From Acidobacteriota bacterium (lineage in GTDB: Bacteria; Acidobacteriota; Aminicenantia; Aminicenantales; Saccharicenantaceae), in NCBI GenBank assembly GCA_033549365.1, contig JAWSUF010000003.1:310001-374000 (forward strand): DNA of 64,000 bases, written 5' to 3'. Position numbers and translations under genes: made by a program. Below the pieces are notes generated by a model. It did no database searches and was not told the origin of the DNA. It saw nothing but the letters and a program-made list of their open reading frames with translations. How positions within the stretch are numbered: the stretch's first letter is position 1; each line of letters opens with the position of its first letter. Positions 34,059 to 45,125 of this stretch are shown here, piece by piece.

Positions 34059-35122
34059 CCTCCGGTTCTCTCCAGGCAGCTTTTCCGGCCCCGGTGCCGC
34101 TCGAAGCCCAGGCCGATCAGGGCGTCGAGAAGCCGGGGGAACGAAAGGCCGCTCACTTCCCAGAGCTTGGGATACATGCTGATGGCCGTGAATCCCGGGA
34201 TGGTATTGAGTTCGTTGACGAAAATTTTACCCGTTGCGGTCTCCAGGAAAAAATCCACGCGGGCCATACCGGATCCGTCGACGGCCCGGAAGGCCTCGAC
34301 GGCCAGGCTCCGGATCCGCCGCGAGACGGCGGGAGTCAGGTCGGCCGGGACGGCGAATCGCGTTTTCCCGTCGATGTACTTGTCGCGGTAATCGTAGAAC
34401 TCCCGGTAAGGGATGACCTCGCCCGGAAGAGACGCCCGGATCTCCCGGTGTCCCAGGACACTGCATTCGATCTCCCGCCCGGCGATGCCCTCTTCCACCA
34501 AAATCTTGCGGTCGTAACGGAAGGCGGTCTCGACGGCCCGGGCCGTCCGGTCGGAGCGTTTGACCTTGGTGATGCCGACGCTCGATCCCAAATTGGCGGG
34601 CTTGACGAACAGGGGCGGGTCGAATGTTTCGCGGATTTGATTCAGAACGCCCGTCCGGTCGTCCGTCCATTCGTCTTCGAGGATAACGAGATGGCGGACG
34701 ACGGGCAGGCCTCTTGCGCGGAACAGCGTTTTGGATACGGCTTTGTCCATGCCGGCGGCCGAGGCCGGAACCCCGGCTCCGACATAGGGCGCCCCGGCCA
34801 TTTCGAACAACCCCTGGATGGTTCCGTCTTCGCCGAAGGGACCGTGGAGAACGGGAAAATAGATGTCGATCCCCGGAACTTTCGGGCGCGGCCCTCCGGT
34901 CCAGGGCAGAAACGACAGGCCTTTGCTCCGATCGGGATTTCGGGCCGCGGCCTCGGGGGAATCGACGAGTGTCCAGCCGCCGTTTCGCGTGACGTAGATC
35001 GAAACCACGTTGTATTTTTTCCGGTCCAGGTTTGAGGCGACGGCCGCCGCCGAAACCAGAGAGACGTCGTGTTCGGCCGACCGGCCGCCGAAGAGAAGGC
35101 CAACGACGATTTTTTTTGCCAT
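34055..35122 (-). CDS. ddl: D-alanine--D-alanine ligase
   Basis: The 355-residue ATP-grasp enzyme joins two D-alanines for peptidoglycan precursor synthesis. Visible motifs are LLFGGRSAEHDVSLVSA at the N-terminus, HGPFGEDGTIQGLFE, YVGAGVPASAAGMDKAVSK, FVKPANLGSSVGITKV and the metal/ATP site FVNELNTIPGFTAISMYPKLWE near residue 310. It heads the ddl-ruvX-mltG operon. A possible -10 (TAAAAT) lies about 15-20 nt before the ATG, giving a short leader. Confidence 0.96.
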   Translation of the reverse strand: MAKKIVVGLLFGGRSAEHDVSLVSAAAVASNLDRKKYNVVSIYVTRNGGWTLVDSPEAAARNPDRSKGLSFLPWTGGPRPKVPGIDIYFPVLHGPFGEDGTIQGLFEMAGAPYVGAGVPASAAGMDKAVSKTLFRARGLPVVRHLVILEDEWTDDRTGVLNQIRETFDPPLFVKPANLGSSVGITKVKRSDRTARAVETAFRYDRKILVEEGIAGREIECSVLGHREIRASLPGEVIPYREFYDYRDKYIDGKTRFAVPADLTPAVSRRIRSLAVEAFRAVDGSGMARVDFFLETATGKIFVNELNTIPGFTAISMYPKLWEVSGLSFPRLLDALIGLGFERHRGRKSCLERTGG

Positions 35123-35182
35123 GATGTTTCCCGGCTATTTTAACCCATTCGTCCCCACCTGTCTAACAAGTTCCGGAAATCG

Positions 35183-35212
35183 TTGACAGTATGGATTTTG
35201 CTTGGATATAAT
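35183..35212 (+). promoter_or_regulatory. Consensus sigma-70 promoter
   Basis: TTGACA (35183-35188), an 18-nt spacer and TATAAT (35207-35212) match both consensus boxes perfectly. The predicted start is near 35219, 33 nt before the ATG at 35252, with GAGGTG in the leader. Confidence 0.88.
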
Positions 35213-35251
35213 GAACTCAGTGGCACCGCCGGAAAAGCAAGAGGTGAACCA

Positions 35252-36046
35252 ATGACACAACAATCGTCGTATTCAAAAAGAAAAATGTTGCGCGCGGGCG
35301 CGGTGATGTTCGGCCTTTTGGCCGCGGCCCTGGCCTTCGGGCAGATCCAAAAGGCCCGGATCTACCAGGACGACTATCCTTTGATCATGGAGACCGACCT
35401 CTATTGCTCCTTCTTTGTTCTCGAAGAGGCTCTCCCCGATATCCGGATCATCGGCGCCGAGCGCGGCGAAGAGAAATCTCTGTTCAGCGATGCCGACATC
35501 ATGACCATTGATGGGGGGCAGGCCTCGGGGGTCGTGGTCGGCCAAGTTTTCCAGGTCCTTGAAGCCGGGCCGGAAATCCAGGGGCTGGGCCCTCTGATGT
35601 ACAGAAGAGGACGGGCCCGGGTGATTCTGGTGGATGAAAAGACCAGCCTGGTCCGCGCGGAAAAAACCTGTTTTCCCATGAGCGTGGGCGGCTATATTGT
35701 TCCATTTGTCGAGAGAGAGACCGTCATCGGCCGCAACCTGGGTTTCGACGCCCACGCGGACGATGCCGCGGGCGCCTCGGGACGGATTGTCTTTACGATC
35801 GACGACTTGAACATCATCAGGGACGGAAGCTGGGCCCTCATCGATGTCGGGAGGGACGCGGGCGTGGAACCGGGAATCCAGATGACGGTTTTTCGCGAAA
35901 CCGGAGCCGGGAAGCCCCGGGAGGCCGTCGGAAACGTTGTCGTCATCGACGCCGGGGCCCGCTCGGCCACGATCAAGGTCCTGTCCAGCCGGGACGCCGT
36001 TCACATGGGCGATCTCGTTCAGGCCAAATCCTCGCCTCTTTCTTGA
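35252..36046 (+). CDS. Exported protein of unknown function
   Basis: The 264-residue protein has an N-terminal hydrophobic segment (AGAVMFGLLAAALAFG) and a beta-rich body. I do not assign a family. Two similar segments can be seen: MTIDGGQASGVVVGQVFQVLEAG followed by GRARVILVDEKTSLVRA, and ALIDVGRDAGVEPGIQMTVFRETG followed by GNVVVIDAGARSATIKVL. Such 'G...GVxxGxxFxV' pairs occur in FlgT C-terminal-like and other envelope beta-barrel modules, so a cell-envelope role is possible but unproven. ATG at 35252 has a GAGGTG site and lies downstream of a perfect-consensus promoter, suggesting high expression. The tRNA pair follows directly. Confidence 0.75.
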   Translation: MTQQSSYSKRKMLRAGAVMFGLLAAALAFGQIQKARIYQDDYPLIMETDLYCSFFVLEEALPDIRIIGAERGEEKSLFSDADIMTIDGGQASGVVVGQVFQVLEAGPEIQGLGPLMYRRGRARVILVDEKTSLVRAEKTCFPMSVGGYIVPFVERETVIGRNLGFDAHADDAAGASGRIVFTIDDLNIIRDGSWALIDVGRDAGVEPGIQMTVFRETGAGKPREAVGNVVVIDAGARSATIKVLSSRDAVHMGDLVQAKSSPLS

Positions 36047-36071
36047 CAGGGGCGGACGTTTTTGATAGCGT
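36043..36071 (+). promoter_or_regulatory. Putative promoter of the tRNA pair
   Basis: TTGACA (36043-36048), a 17-nt spacer and TAGCGT (36066-36071) predict a start near 36078, about 30 nt before tRNA-Gly. The -35 box includes the TGA stop (36044-36046) of the preceding gene. Confidence 0.55.
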
Positions 36072-36108
36072 AAACTGCGGAACTCAAAGCGGCATGAAAG
36101 AAAGCTGC

Positions 36109-36183
36109 GCGGGTGTAGTTCAGTGGTAGAACGTCTGCTTGCCATGCAGAAGGTCGTGGGTTCAAGTCCCATCGCCCGCTCCA
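36109..36183 (+). tRNA. tRNA-Gly (GCC)
   Basis: The acceptor stem GCGGGTG pairs with CGCCCGC (36173-36179). The anticodon stem TCTGC/GCAGA encloses loop TTGCCAT with anticodon GCC at 36141-36143. The T-arm has GTGGG-TTCAAGT-CCCAT. The CCA end is encoded at 36181-36183. Confidence 0.96.
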
Positions 36184-36204
36184 ACTCCCGATCATGAATT
36201 TTCG

Positions 36205-36280
36205 GGCGCGGTACCCAAGTGGCTAAGGGAGAGGTCTGCAAAACCTCGATTCGTCGGTTCGAATCCGACCCGCGCCTCCA
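36205..36280 (+). tRNA. tRNA-Cys (GCA)
   Basis: The acceptor stem GGCGCGG pairs with CCGCGCC (36270-36276). The anticodon stem GAGGT/ACCTC encloses CTGCAAA with anticodon GCA at 36238-36240. The T-loop is GTTCGAATC-like and CCA is encoded at 36278-36280. It lies 21 nt after tRNA-Gly and is probably co-transcribed. Confidence 0.96.
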
Positions 36281-36300
36281 CAATCCTCCTCCCGGAAATC

Positions 36301-36329
36301 TTGACAGAAAAAATCATAAGCGATATCAT
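36301..36329 (+). promoter_or_regulatory. Sigma-70 promoter of the Yip1 gene
   Basis: TTGACA (36301-36306), a 17-nt spacer and TATCAT (36324-36329) predict a start near 36336. GAAGGAGG lies just before the ATG at 36368. Confidence 0.8.
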
Positions 36330-36367
36330 GGGTTGACTTCGATATCAATCCGCGAAGGAGGATTCAC

Positions 36368-36964
36368 ATGGATCTCGTAGCAAGAGTTCAGGCCATCATT
36401 CTGAAACCCAAGGAAGAGTGGGTCAAAATAAAGGCCGAGACGACAACGGTCAAGGACCTCTTCATGTCCTATGCCCTGATCCTGGCCGCCATCCCGGCCG
36501 TGGCCCAATTCATCGGCAACGCCCTGATCGGACGGCGGCTCCCCTTCTACGGCTGGTATCGCTGGAATATCGGTACGGCCCTGATTTATGCCGTTTTCAT
36601 GTATATCGCCGCTCTGGCGACGGTCTATATTCTGGGCCTGATCATCGACGCTCTGGCGCCCAATTTCGCCTCCCAGAAAAACCAGCTTTCCGCCATGAAA
36701 CTGGCCGTGTTCAGCATGACGCCCGGCTGGGTGGCCGGAGCCCTGTACATCGTGCCCTTCCTCGGCATTCTGGCCGCCCTGGGTAGCCTCTACGGTCTGT
36801 ATGTCCTCTATCTCGGTTTTTCCACGCCGCTGATGGAGACACCCAAAGACAAGGTTGTCGGCTACTTCGTGGTCAGTCTGGTCGTGGCCATCGTCCTGAC
36901 CGCGGTCTTCGGATTGATCCTGGGCGCCTTCTTCGCCGTCGGCGGCGCCTTCCGAACCCTCTAA
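36368..36964 (+). CDS. Yip1-domain membrane protein
   Basis: The 198-residue protein matches the bacterial Yip1 family: a short cytosolic N-terminus (LVARVQAIILKPKEEWVKIKAET) followed by about five membrane segments (near 35-55, 68-95, 110-130, 135-155, 168-195). The function of bacterial Yip1 proteins is not established. It has its own promoter and an AGGAGG site, and converges with pyrF with only six bases between the stops. Confidence 0.85.
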   Translation: MDLVARVQAIILKPKEEWVKIKAETTTVKDLFMSYALILAAIPAVAQFIGNALIGRRLPFYGWYRWNIGTALIYAVFMYIAALATVYILGLIIDALAPNFASQKNQLSAMKLAVFSMTPGWVAGALYIVPFLGILAALGSLYGLYVLYLGFSTPLMETPKDKVVGYFVVSLVVAIVLTAVFGLILGAFFAVGGAFRTL

Positions 36965-36970
36965 GGATTT

Positions 36971-37693
36971 TTATTTCGGGCGGATAGCCGCGGCGATATT
37001 CCGGAGAGCTTCCGCCGGATAGGGTGCGGCCGTAATCGGGCGGCCGATCACGAGGTAATCCGCCCCCAGCGCGACGGCTTTTTCCGGCGTCATGATCCTC
37101 TTCTGATCCTGGACGTCCGCGCCGGCCGGACGGATTCCGGGCGTGACGATGAGAAAGTCCGGCCCGGATTCGCGGCGCACCGCCTCGATTTCCCGGGGCG
37201 AGCAGACGACACCGTCGAGACCCGCCGCGCGGGCCAGGCCGGCCAGACGAAGCACCTGATCCTCGACGGACGCATTCATCCCGATTTCGGCCAGGTCGTC
37301 CTCCTTGAGGCTGGTGAGAATAGTGACGCCGAGAAGAAGAGGCCGCACGGTTCCTTCAAGTTCCGACGCCTCCCGGGCGGCCGCGGCCGCCGCCGCCATC
37401 ATGGCCGATCCTCCCGCGGTGTGAAGAGTCATCATCCGAACGCCGTGACGCGCTCCCGAACGGACGGCCCCTGCCACGGTGTTGGGAATGTCATGAAGCT
37501 TCAGGTCGAGAAAAATCTCCTTCCCGGAGCCCCGGAGGTTTTCGAGAAATCCCGGCCCTTCGGCCGTGAACAGTTCGAGTCCGACCTTGAAGATGCGGGC
37601 CGCGTCGAGACGTCCCGCCATCTCCAGGCCTTCCCGTCCCGATTTGGCGTCGAGGGCGATGATGATGCGTCCGGCGGCGTCGTTTTCAGTCAT
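36971..37693 (-). CDS. pyrF: Orotidine 5'-phosphate decarboxylase
   Basis: The 240-residue enzyme performs the last step of UMP synthesis, OMP to UMP. The catalytic Asp-Lys-Asp pattern is visible as FLDLKLHDIPNTVAGAV, and the phosphate-binding end as LIVTPGIRPAG and DYLVIGRPITAAPYPAEA. Length fits the bacterial class-I enzyme. AGAGGAGA precedes the ATG. It lies 58 nt downstream of pyrD on the same strand, so pyrK-pyrD-pyrF is a likely operon. Confidence 0.96.
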   Translation of the reverse strand: MTENDAAGRIIIALDAKSGREGLEMAGRLDAARIFKVGLELFTAEGPGFLENLRGSGKEIFLDLKLHDIPNTVAGAVRSGARHGVRMMTLHTAGGSAMMAAAAAAAREASELEGTVRPLLLGVTILTSLKEDDLAEIGMNASVEDQVLRLAGLARAAGLDGVVCSPREIEAVRRESGPDFLIVTPGIRPAGADVQDQKRIMTPEKAVALGADYLVIGRPITAAPYPAEALRNIAAAIRPK

Positions 37694-37751
37694 GGCGCAA
37701 TGTCTCCTCTCAATTCACGATCCCGGAAATTCAAAAAAACGAGACATCTGA

Positions 37752-38669
37752 TTAGGATGACCGGAGCGTTCCGACGAGGTCCGCCGCCCGGGGAATGTTA
37801 CGCTCCCGGCAGAAGCTTTCGATTTCGGCGGCGATGCGGACCGCGGCAGCCGGATCGACAAAATTGGCCGTGCCGACCTGAACCGCCCGGGCCCCGGCGA
37901 TTATGAACTCGACGGCGTCCCGCCCGGTCATGATGCCGCCCATCCCGATCACCGGAACGCGGAGCCGCGAGGCCGCCTGGTGAACCATGCGCAGGGCGAC
38001 CGGCCGGACGGCCGGCCCGCTCAGCCCGCCGTAGACATTGGCCAGTTTCGGCCGCCGCGTCTCGACGTCGATCGCCATGGCCAGGAGTGTGTTGATGAGC
38101 GAGACGGCGTCCGTTCCGCCGTCCTCGGCGGCCAGGGCCACAGAGGCGATATCGGTGACGTTGGGCGAAAGCTTGGTGATGAGGGGCAGGGGGGTCGCCG
38201 CCTTGACCCGGGCGACCAGGCGGCGCGTCGCGTCGGGCGAAAACGCGGGACAGGCGCCCTCCTTGCGGATATTGGGGCAGGAGATGTTGAGTTCGAGCGC
38301 GGCCAGTCCTTTTTCCCGGCTCAGGAATTCGGCCACGGCGACATATTCTTCGTCGTCGGCGCCGCAGACGTTGGCGATCACGGCCGTGTCAAGATCGCGG
38401 AGCCGGGGCAGGATCTTCTCGGCGAAGGCCCGGACTCCGATCCCCTGAAGGCCGATGGCGTTGATGAGGCCGCTCGGCGTCTCGACGAGACGCGGCGGAG
38501 GATTGCCGGGTCTCGGATCGAAATAGAGGCCCTTGACCACGAAGCCGCCGAGTTTTTCGAGATTGATGAAGGGCTCGAATTCCGGGCCGTAGCCGAAGGT
38601 CCCGGATGCGGCGATCACGGGATTCTTGAGGCGCAGAAATCCGAGATCCGCGGAAAGATCCACGCTCAA
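37752..38669 (-). CDS. pyrD: Dihydroorotate dehydrogenase, NAD-dependent catalytic subunit
   Basis: The 305-residue class-1B enzyme oxidises dihydroorotate to orotate with FMN, passing electrons through PyrK to NAD. Motifs: LKNPVIAASGTFGYGPEF, NAIGLQGIGVRAF, LNISCPNIRKEG with the catalytic Cys typical of class 1B, and IGMGGIMTGRDAVEFI. The start is uncertain: TTG at 38669 (giving MSVDLSADL) overlaps the pyrK stop and has GGGAG eight bases upstream, while GTG at 38663 is an alternative. The frame stays open upstream inside pyrK but that part is not conserved. Confidence 0.93.
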   Translation of the reverse strand: MSVDLSADLGFLRLKNPVIAASGTFGYGPEFEPFINLEKLGGFVVKGLYFDPRPGNPPPRLVETPSGLINAIGLQGIGVRAFAEKILPRLRDLDTAVIANVCGADDEEYVAVAEFLSREKGLAALELNISCPNIRKEGACPAFSPDATRRLVARVKAATPLPLITKLSPNVTDIASVALAAEDGGTDAVSLINTLLAMAIDVETRRPKLANVYGGLSGPAVRPVALRMVHQAASRLRVPVIGMGGIMTGRDAVEFIIAGARAVQVGTANFVDPAAAVRIAAEIESFCRERNIPRAADLVGTLRSS

Positions 38670-39454
38670 GGCCCCGTCTCCCAGACAATGTCCGGTCCGG
38701 CGAAAACCGGCCCGTCCTCGCAGACTTTGACCCACTCCGGCGTCCCGTCCCGGAGGATGCGGTGGACGCAGCCCCAGCAGGCCCCGAACCCGCAGCCCAT
38801 GACGGACTCCAGCGAAAACCAGGCCGGAATGCCGAGCCGGGCGGCCGATGCGGCCAGGGTCTTCATCATGGCGTCGGGGCCGCAGGCGTAAAGACGGTCG
38901 GGTCGTTCGGCGGCGGCCTGCTTCTCGAAGAGATCCGTCACAAGTCCGTGAAAACCGAACGATCCGTCGTCGGTCGAGACGAAGGTTTGATACCCGGCCG
39001 CTTCGAATTTTTCCCTTAGGGGGACGTCGGCCGCGCTCCGGCCGCCGTAAAGAATATGCACCGAGGCGCCCCGGGCCTTGAGTTCCCGGGCCAGAAAATA
39101 GAGGGGAGCGATGCCCCGGCCGCCGCCGACGCAACAGGCGGTCCGGCCCGTCATGTTTTCGTCGAGGGCGAAGCCCCGGCCGAGAGGGCCCAGAACGTCC
39201 AGGCGGTCTCCGGGCTTTTTCCCGGCCAGAATGTCCGTTCCCCGGCCGGCGACGCTGAAAAAAAACTCCACCTCCGAGGCGTTCCGGTCATGGAGGCTCA
39301 GCGGGCGGCGGAGGAGGGGATCGGTGGACGAGGTGTCCGCGACCCGGAGCATGGCGAACTGCCCCGGTTGCGCCGCGCGGGCGATCTCAGGCGCCTCGAC
39401 GGACATCCGGATATAGACGCCGTGCCGTTCGACGGATGCGACGCGCGCGATCAT
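38666..39454 (-). CDS. pyrK: Dihydroorotate dehydrogenase electron-transfer subunit
   Basis: The 262-residue ferredoxin-reductase-like subunit carries FAD and a [2Fe-2S] cluster. It shows the FAD site RRPLSLHD, the NAD site CCVGGGRGIAPLYFLA, and the cluster cysteines in CGFGACWGCVHRI and, further on, KVCEDGPVF. It pairs with the overlapping pyrD. ATG at 39454 begins the conserved domain (MIARVASVERHGVYIRM). The -10 box ends six bases before this ATG, so the mRNA may be leaderless. Confidence 0.95.
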   Translation of the reverse strand: MIARVASVERHGVYIRMSVEAPEIARAAQPGQFAMLRVADTSSTDPLLRRPLSLHDRNASEVEFFFSVAGRGTDILAGKKPGDRLDVLGPLGRGFALDENMTGRTACCVGGGRGIAPLYFLARELKARGASVHILYGGRSAADVPLREKFEAAGYQTFVSTDDGSFGFHGLVTDLFEKQAAAERPDRLYACGPDAMMKTLAASAARLGIPAWFSLESVMGCGFGACWGCVHRILRDGTPEWVKVCEDGPVFAGPDIVWETGP

Positions 39455-39460
39455 AGCGAA

Positions 39461-39489
39461 AAGATACCAGAAGCCGCCCCGCGGCGCAA
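39461..39489 (-). promoter_or_regulatory. Promoter of pyrK-pyrD-pyrF, start at the ATG
   Basis: On the minus strand TTGCGC (39489-39484), a 17-nt spacer and TATCTT (39466-39461) place +1 at about 39454, the A of the pyrK start codon. Confidence 0.6.
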
Positions 39490-39514
39490 CCGAATGCCGG
39501 GTTGGGAATGCGGC

Positions 39515-39544
39515 TTGCCAATTCCGTCCGGGATCGCCTATAAT
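39515..39544 (+). promoter_or_regulatory. Sigma-70 promoter of the aminotransferase gene
   Basis: TTGCCA (39515-39520), an 18-nt spacer and TATAAT (39539-39544) predict a start near 39551 and a leader of about 44 nt with AGGAGG before the ATG. Confidence 0.7.
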
Positions 39545-39594
39545 TCCTTTCTGTCGGACGACCCGCAATTCATCCGGGCCAGGAGGATGCCATC

Positions 39595-40797
39595 ATGCCG
39601 ATCTCAGCAAGAGCCCGCGACATTCAGGCCTCTCCCATCCGCAAACTCAAGCCGTTTGCCGACGAGGCCCGGGCCAAAGGGCTTCATGTCTTTCAACTGA
39701 ACATCGGCGATCCCGATGTTCCGACGCCGCGGCCGGTCCTGGACGCCTTCCGCGCCTACGACGAACCCGTCATCGGCTACGGCCCTTCCCAGGGATTTCT
39801 TGAACTCCGGGAGGCCATCGCCCGTTATTACGGATTCTACGGCCTGTCCGTCGCAGCCGACGACGTCATGATCACAACCGGAGGATCGGAGGCCATTCAT
39901 TTTGCCTTTTCCATCGTCGCCGAACACGGCGAGGAGATCCTCATTCCCGAGCCCTTCTACACGAACTACAACGGCTATGCGTCCTTTGCCGGTGTCCGGA
40001 TCGTGCCCATCCCTCTCCATGTCGAAGACGGCTTCCGTCTTCCTCCCGTCGCCGAAATCGAAGCCCGCATCACACCCCGGACGCGGGCCGTTCTGCTCTG
40101 CTCGCCGAACAATCCCACCGGCACGGTCTACACCCGGGAGGAAATCCAGGGTGTCGTCGATCTCGTCGTCAAACACGACCTCTTTCTCATCGGCGACGAA
40201 GTCTACAAGGAGTTCGTCTACGACGGACTGAAACACACGAGCGTCCTGGAGTTTCCCGAGGTCCGCGACCGCGTCCTTGTCGTCGACAGTATCTCCAAGC
40301 GGTATTCCTGCTGCGGCGCCCGGATCGGCGCGCTCATTGTCCCCAATCCCGAAGTCTATCAGGCCGCTCTCAGATTCGGACAGGCCCGGCTTTGCCCGCC
40401 CACGGTCGAACAGGTCGCCGCCCTGGCCGCCTACAATATGGGCATGGACTACTTCGCGCCCGTCCAGGCCGAATACCGGAAACGGCGCGACATCCTCTAC
40501 GAGGGGCTCAAGGATGTGCCCGGCATCGTCATCGGCAGCCCCCAGGGCGCCTTCTATTTCATCGCCCGGCTTCCCGTCCGCGATGCCGAGCATTTCGTCC
40601 AGTGGATGCTGACCGATTTTTCCCTGAACGGCAAGACCGTGATGGTCGCACCGGGACCCGGCTTTTACAGCACGCCGGGCCGCGGCATCGACGAAGTGAG
40701 AATCGCCTACGTCCTTAAAGAAGAGGACCTGCGCGAGGCGGGCGAAATCCTCAAGGCCGGACTGGCCGCCTACGCCGAGGCCCATCCCCATTCATAA
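39595..40797 (+). CDS. PLP-dependent aminotransferase, class I/II
   Basis: The 400-residue fold-type-I aminotransferase shows the substrate-binding SPNNPTGTVY motif, the GDEVYKEF aspartate/tyrosine pair and the PLP lysine in DSISKRYSCCGARIG. The family includes aspartate, aromatic and alanine transaminases, and the exact substrate cannot be read from the sequence. ATG at 39595 has AGGAGG in place. It has its own promoter, divergent from pyrK by about 140 nt. Its stop codon TAA is the first three bases of a repeat-A stem. Confidence 0.93.
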   Translation: MPISARARDIQASPIRKLKPFADEARAKGLHVFQLNIGDPDVPTPRPVLDAFRAYDEPVIGYGPSQGFLELREAIARYYGFYGLSVAADDVMITTGGSEAIHFAFSIVAEHGEEILIPEPFYTNYNGYASFAGVRIVPIPLHVEDGFRLPPVAEIEARITPRTRAVLLCSPNNPTGTVYTREEIQGVVDLVVKHDLFLIGDEVYKEFVYDGLKHTSVLEFPEVRDRVLVVDSISKRYSCCGARIGALIVPNPEVYQAALRFGQARLCPPTVEQVAALAAYNMGMDYFAPVQAEYRKRRDILYEGLKDVPGIVIGSPQGAFYFIARLPVRDAEHFVQWMLTDFSLNGKTVMVAPGPGFYSTPGRGIDEVRIAYVLKEEDLREAGEILKAGLAAYAEAHPHS

Positions 40798-41025
40798 AAA
40801 TGCCGATGTGCCACCTAAGTCCTACGGTATCCGATAGACTTTCGGAAAGCCGCTTTTCCGATTGTGTTCCCGGATTCCGACGTAAAGAAAACGGCATTTT
40901 TACCCTTCGGGCAAGCCGATCCGACCGCATCTGCTGTGTTGCGCAGGGTTCGCAGTACCAGGAGTACAGCTTCACCCTGCGCGCCTTGCATCTGCAGCCG
41001 TCTCGACTCGTGAATGGGATGGGCC
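40795..41025 (+). repeat. Dispersed structured repeat A, copy 4
   Basis: An 11-bp stem (40795-40805 with 40892-40902) encloses an 86-nt loop; the core with one change (GGGCAAGCC) is at 40904-40921. The tail 40970-41015 matches copy 5 almost exactly. The left stem arm starts at the stop codon of the aminotransferase gene. The gap to 41041 contains no gene. Confidence 0.78.
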
Positions 41026-41041
41026 TAGAAAGGGGTGACGG

Positions 41042-41506
41042 ATGACGAAGAGGGTGCTCGGGCAGGCGGCTTTCCTGATCGCCCTCGCTCTTGTCGCCGG
41101 AACGGCGGCCCGCTTCTCCATGCTGCAGAAACTCGTCCGGGGGGAATTCCGCGGCGGGCTGGTCACCCGGTCGGACGATCCCGGCATCCGGCAGATCACG
41201 ATCGAGGAAGCCGAGCACCTTTTCGCGACCGCCGCCGCCGTTTTCATCGACAGCCGCTCGGAGGAGGAATTCCTTGAGGGCCGCATCCCCGGCGCCCGGA
41301 ACATTCCGGTCGTCGAAATCGCCGCCGTCGAACTCGACTGGCCTCCTGAACAGACGCTGGTCATTTACTGCGAGGGCGGGACCTGCCTTTCGAGCCTGAC
41401 CGCGGCCCGGCTGCTCCACATCCGGGGTTTCCGCGACCTCCGCGTCTTTCTCGGCGGCTGGGAGGCCTGGCTGGCGGCCGGGCTTCCCGTCGAGGAGGGG
41501 CTGTGA
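41042..41506 (+). CDS. Rhodanese-domain protein with N-terminal membrane anchor
   Basis: The 154-residue protein has an N-terminal hydrophobic segment (about 7-25) and a rhodanese domain: AVFIDSRSEEEFLEGRIPGARNIP, active-site Cys in VIYCEGGTCLSS, and VFLGGWEAWLAAGLPVE at the end. Rhodanese domains bind persulfide sulfur. Its stop overlaps the next start (GTGA), so it is coupled to a MauE/DoxX-type membrane protein. A periplasmic sulfur or redox role is inferred from this pairing. Confidence 0.88.
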   Translation: MTKRVLGQAAFLIALALVAGTAARFSMLQKLVRGEFRGGLVTRSDDPGIRQITIEEAEHLFATAAAVFIDSRSEEEFLEGRIPGARNIPVVEIAAVELDWPPEQTLVIYCEGGTCLSSLTAARLLHIRGFRDLRVFLGGWEAWLAAGLPVEEGL

Positions 41507-41937
41507 TCGGAAACCGCAAAGTCCTCTTCGTCTTCCGGTTGATCGTTGGCGGCGCCTTCGTCTATGCCGGCGTGCTCAAGGCCGCCGATGCCCAGCGGTT
41601 CGCCCAGGACATCCTGAACTTCCGGGTTGTCGGTCCCGAACTCGCCTTGTTGACGGCCCTGTTTCTACCCTGGCTGGAAATCGTCTGCGGCGCGTTTCTC
41701 ATCCTCGGCTGGCTCCGGCGGGCCTCCGCCCTCCTCATTTCGGTCATGCTGGCCGGATTCATCGGCCTGGTCATCGCGACGGTCGCCAGGGGTCTCGACG
41801 TTGACTGCGGCTGTTTCGGCGCGCTCAGCGGGCAGGCCGACTGGAAGCTCGTCGTCCAGGATCTTGTCCTGCTGTTCATGTCGCTGAACATCCTTCTTGC
41901 CCCGCGAAAAACGCCCGGCCGCAGCTCTGCGGCTTGA
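41503..41937 (+). CDS. MauE/DoxX-type membrane protein
   Basis: The 144-residue protein has four membrane segments (about 8-25, 45-66, 70-95, 112-130) and the MauE-like CGCFG motif in DVDCGCFGALSG. MauE/DoxX proteins are linked to redox and disulfide chemistry at the membrane, though the reaction is not known for this type. The GTG start at 41503 overlaps the rhodanese stop. Pairs of a rhodanese and a MauE-like protein are known elsewhere and suggest a joint role. Confidence 0.88.
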   Translation: MIGNRKVLFVFRLIVGGAFVYAGVLKAADAQRFAQDILNFRVVGPELALLTALFLPWLEIVCGAFLILGWLRRASALLISVMLAGFIGLVIATVARGLDVDCGCFGALSGQADWKLVVQDLVLLFMSLNILLAPRKTPGRSSAA

Positions 41938-41962
41938 AATCCGTCCCGTTTCCATGTATAGT
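41934..41962 (+). promoter_or_regulatory. Sigma-70 promoter of ppdK
   Basis: TTGAAA (41934-41939), a 17-nt spacer and TATAGT (41957-41962) predict a start near 41969. The TGA stop of the preceding gene lies inside the -35 box. Confidence 0.7.
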
Positions 41963-42010
41963 CTCTAGGACAGTTTGTCTGATATTTTTCCCATCAGAGG
42001 AGTTCGAGTC

Positions 42011-44809
<2,799 letters not shown>

Positions 44810-44886
44810 AATCTCCGGCTGTCGGATTTCGGCATGATGTTCCCGGATAAAGGGAGCGGCCGGGGAGGTCCGCGGCGACCATGGGA

Positions 44887-45062
44887 TTAGCCTTCATGAG
44901 CTGTTCCGGAAGGGAACCCGAATGTTGGGCGCCGAGGATGTCTGAGCAAGATTCGTCAATCGGATAAGTCTATGGACGCGTCGGATCGCTTGCAGGTCTT
45001 GATCCTGTGTGCGAGTTCCGCAGGCGCCTTCCGGGACTGCGAATGAACGGCGTGAAAAACCC
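44887..45062 (-). repeat. Dispersed repeat B, copy 2: fixed arms, variable core
   Basis: Read on the minus strand, the left arm 45062-45007 and right arm 44947-44887 match the copy at 31121-31297. The 59-nt centre (44948-45006) is unrelated to the other centre. The rest of the gap 44810-45125 holds a promoter and no gene. Confidence 0.8.
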
Positions 45063-45087
45063 TAAATATCTTCGTGGGCCTCGCCGG

Positions 45088-45116
45088 TTTACCGGGCGGG
45101 CGTTTTCTGGTATGGT
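45088..45116 (+). promoter_or_regulatory. Putative promoter of the HDAC-like gene
   Basis: TTTACC (45088-45093), a 17-nt spacer and TATGGT (45111-45116) predict a start near 45123, only three bases before the ATG. No Shine-Dalgarno sequence is present. Confidence 0.5.
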
Positions 45117-45125
45117 TGATCCTTC

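Noticed and set aside
38670-39134. A long N-terminal extension of PyrD.
   Set aside because: It lies entirely within pyrK in another frame, is Arg/Gly-rich and has no PyrD motif.
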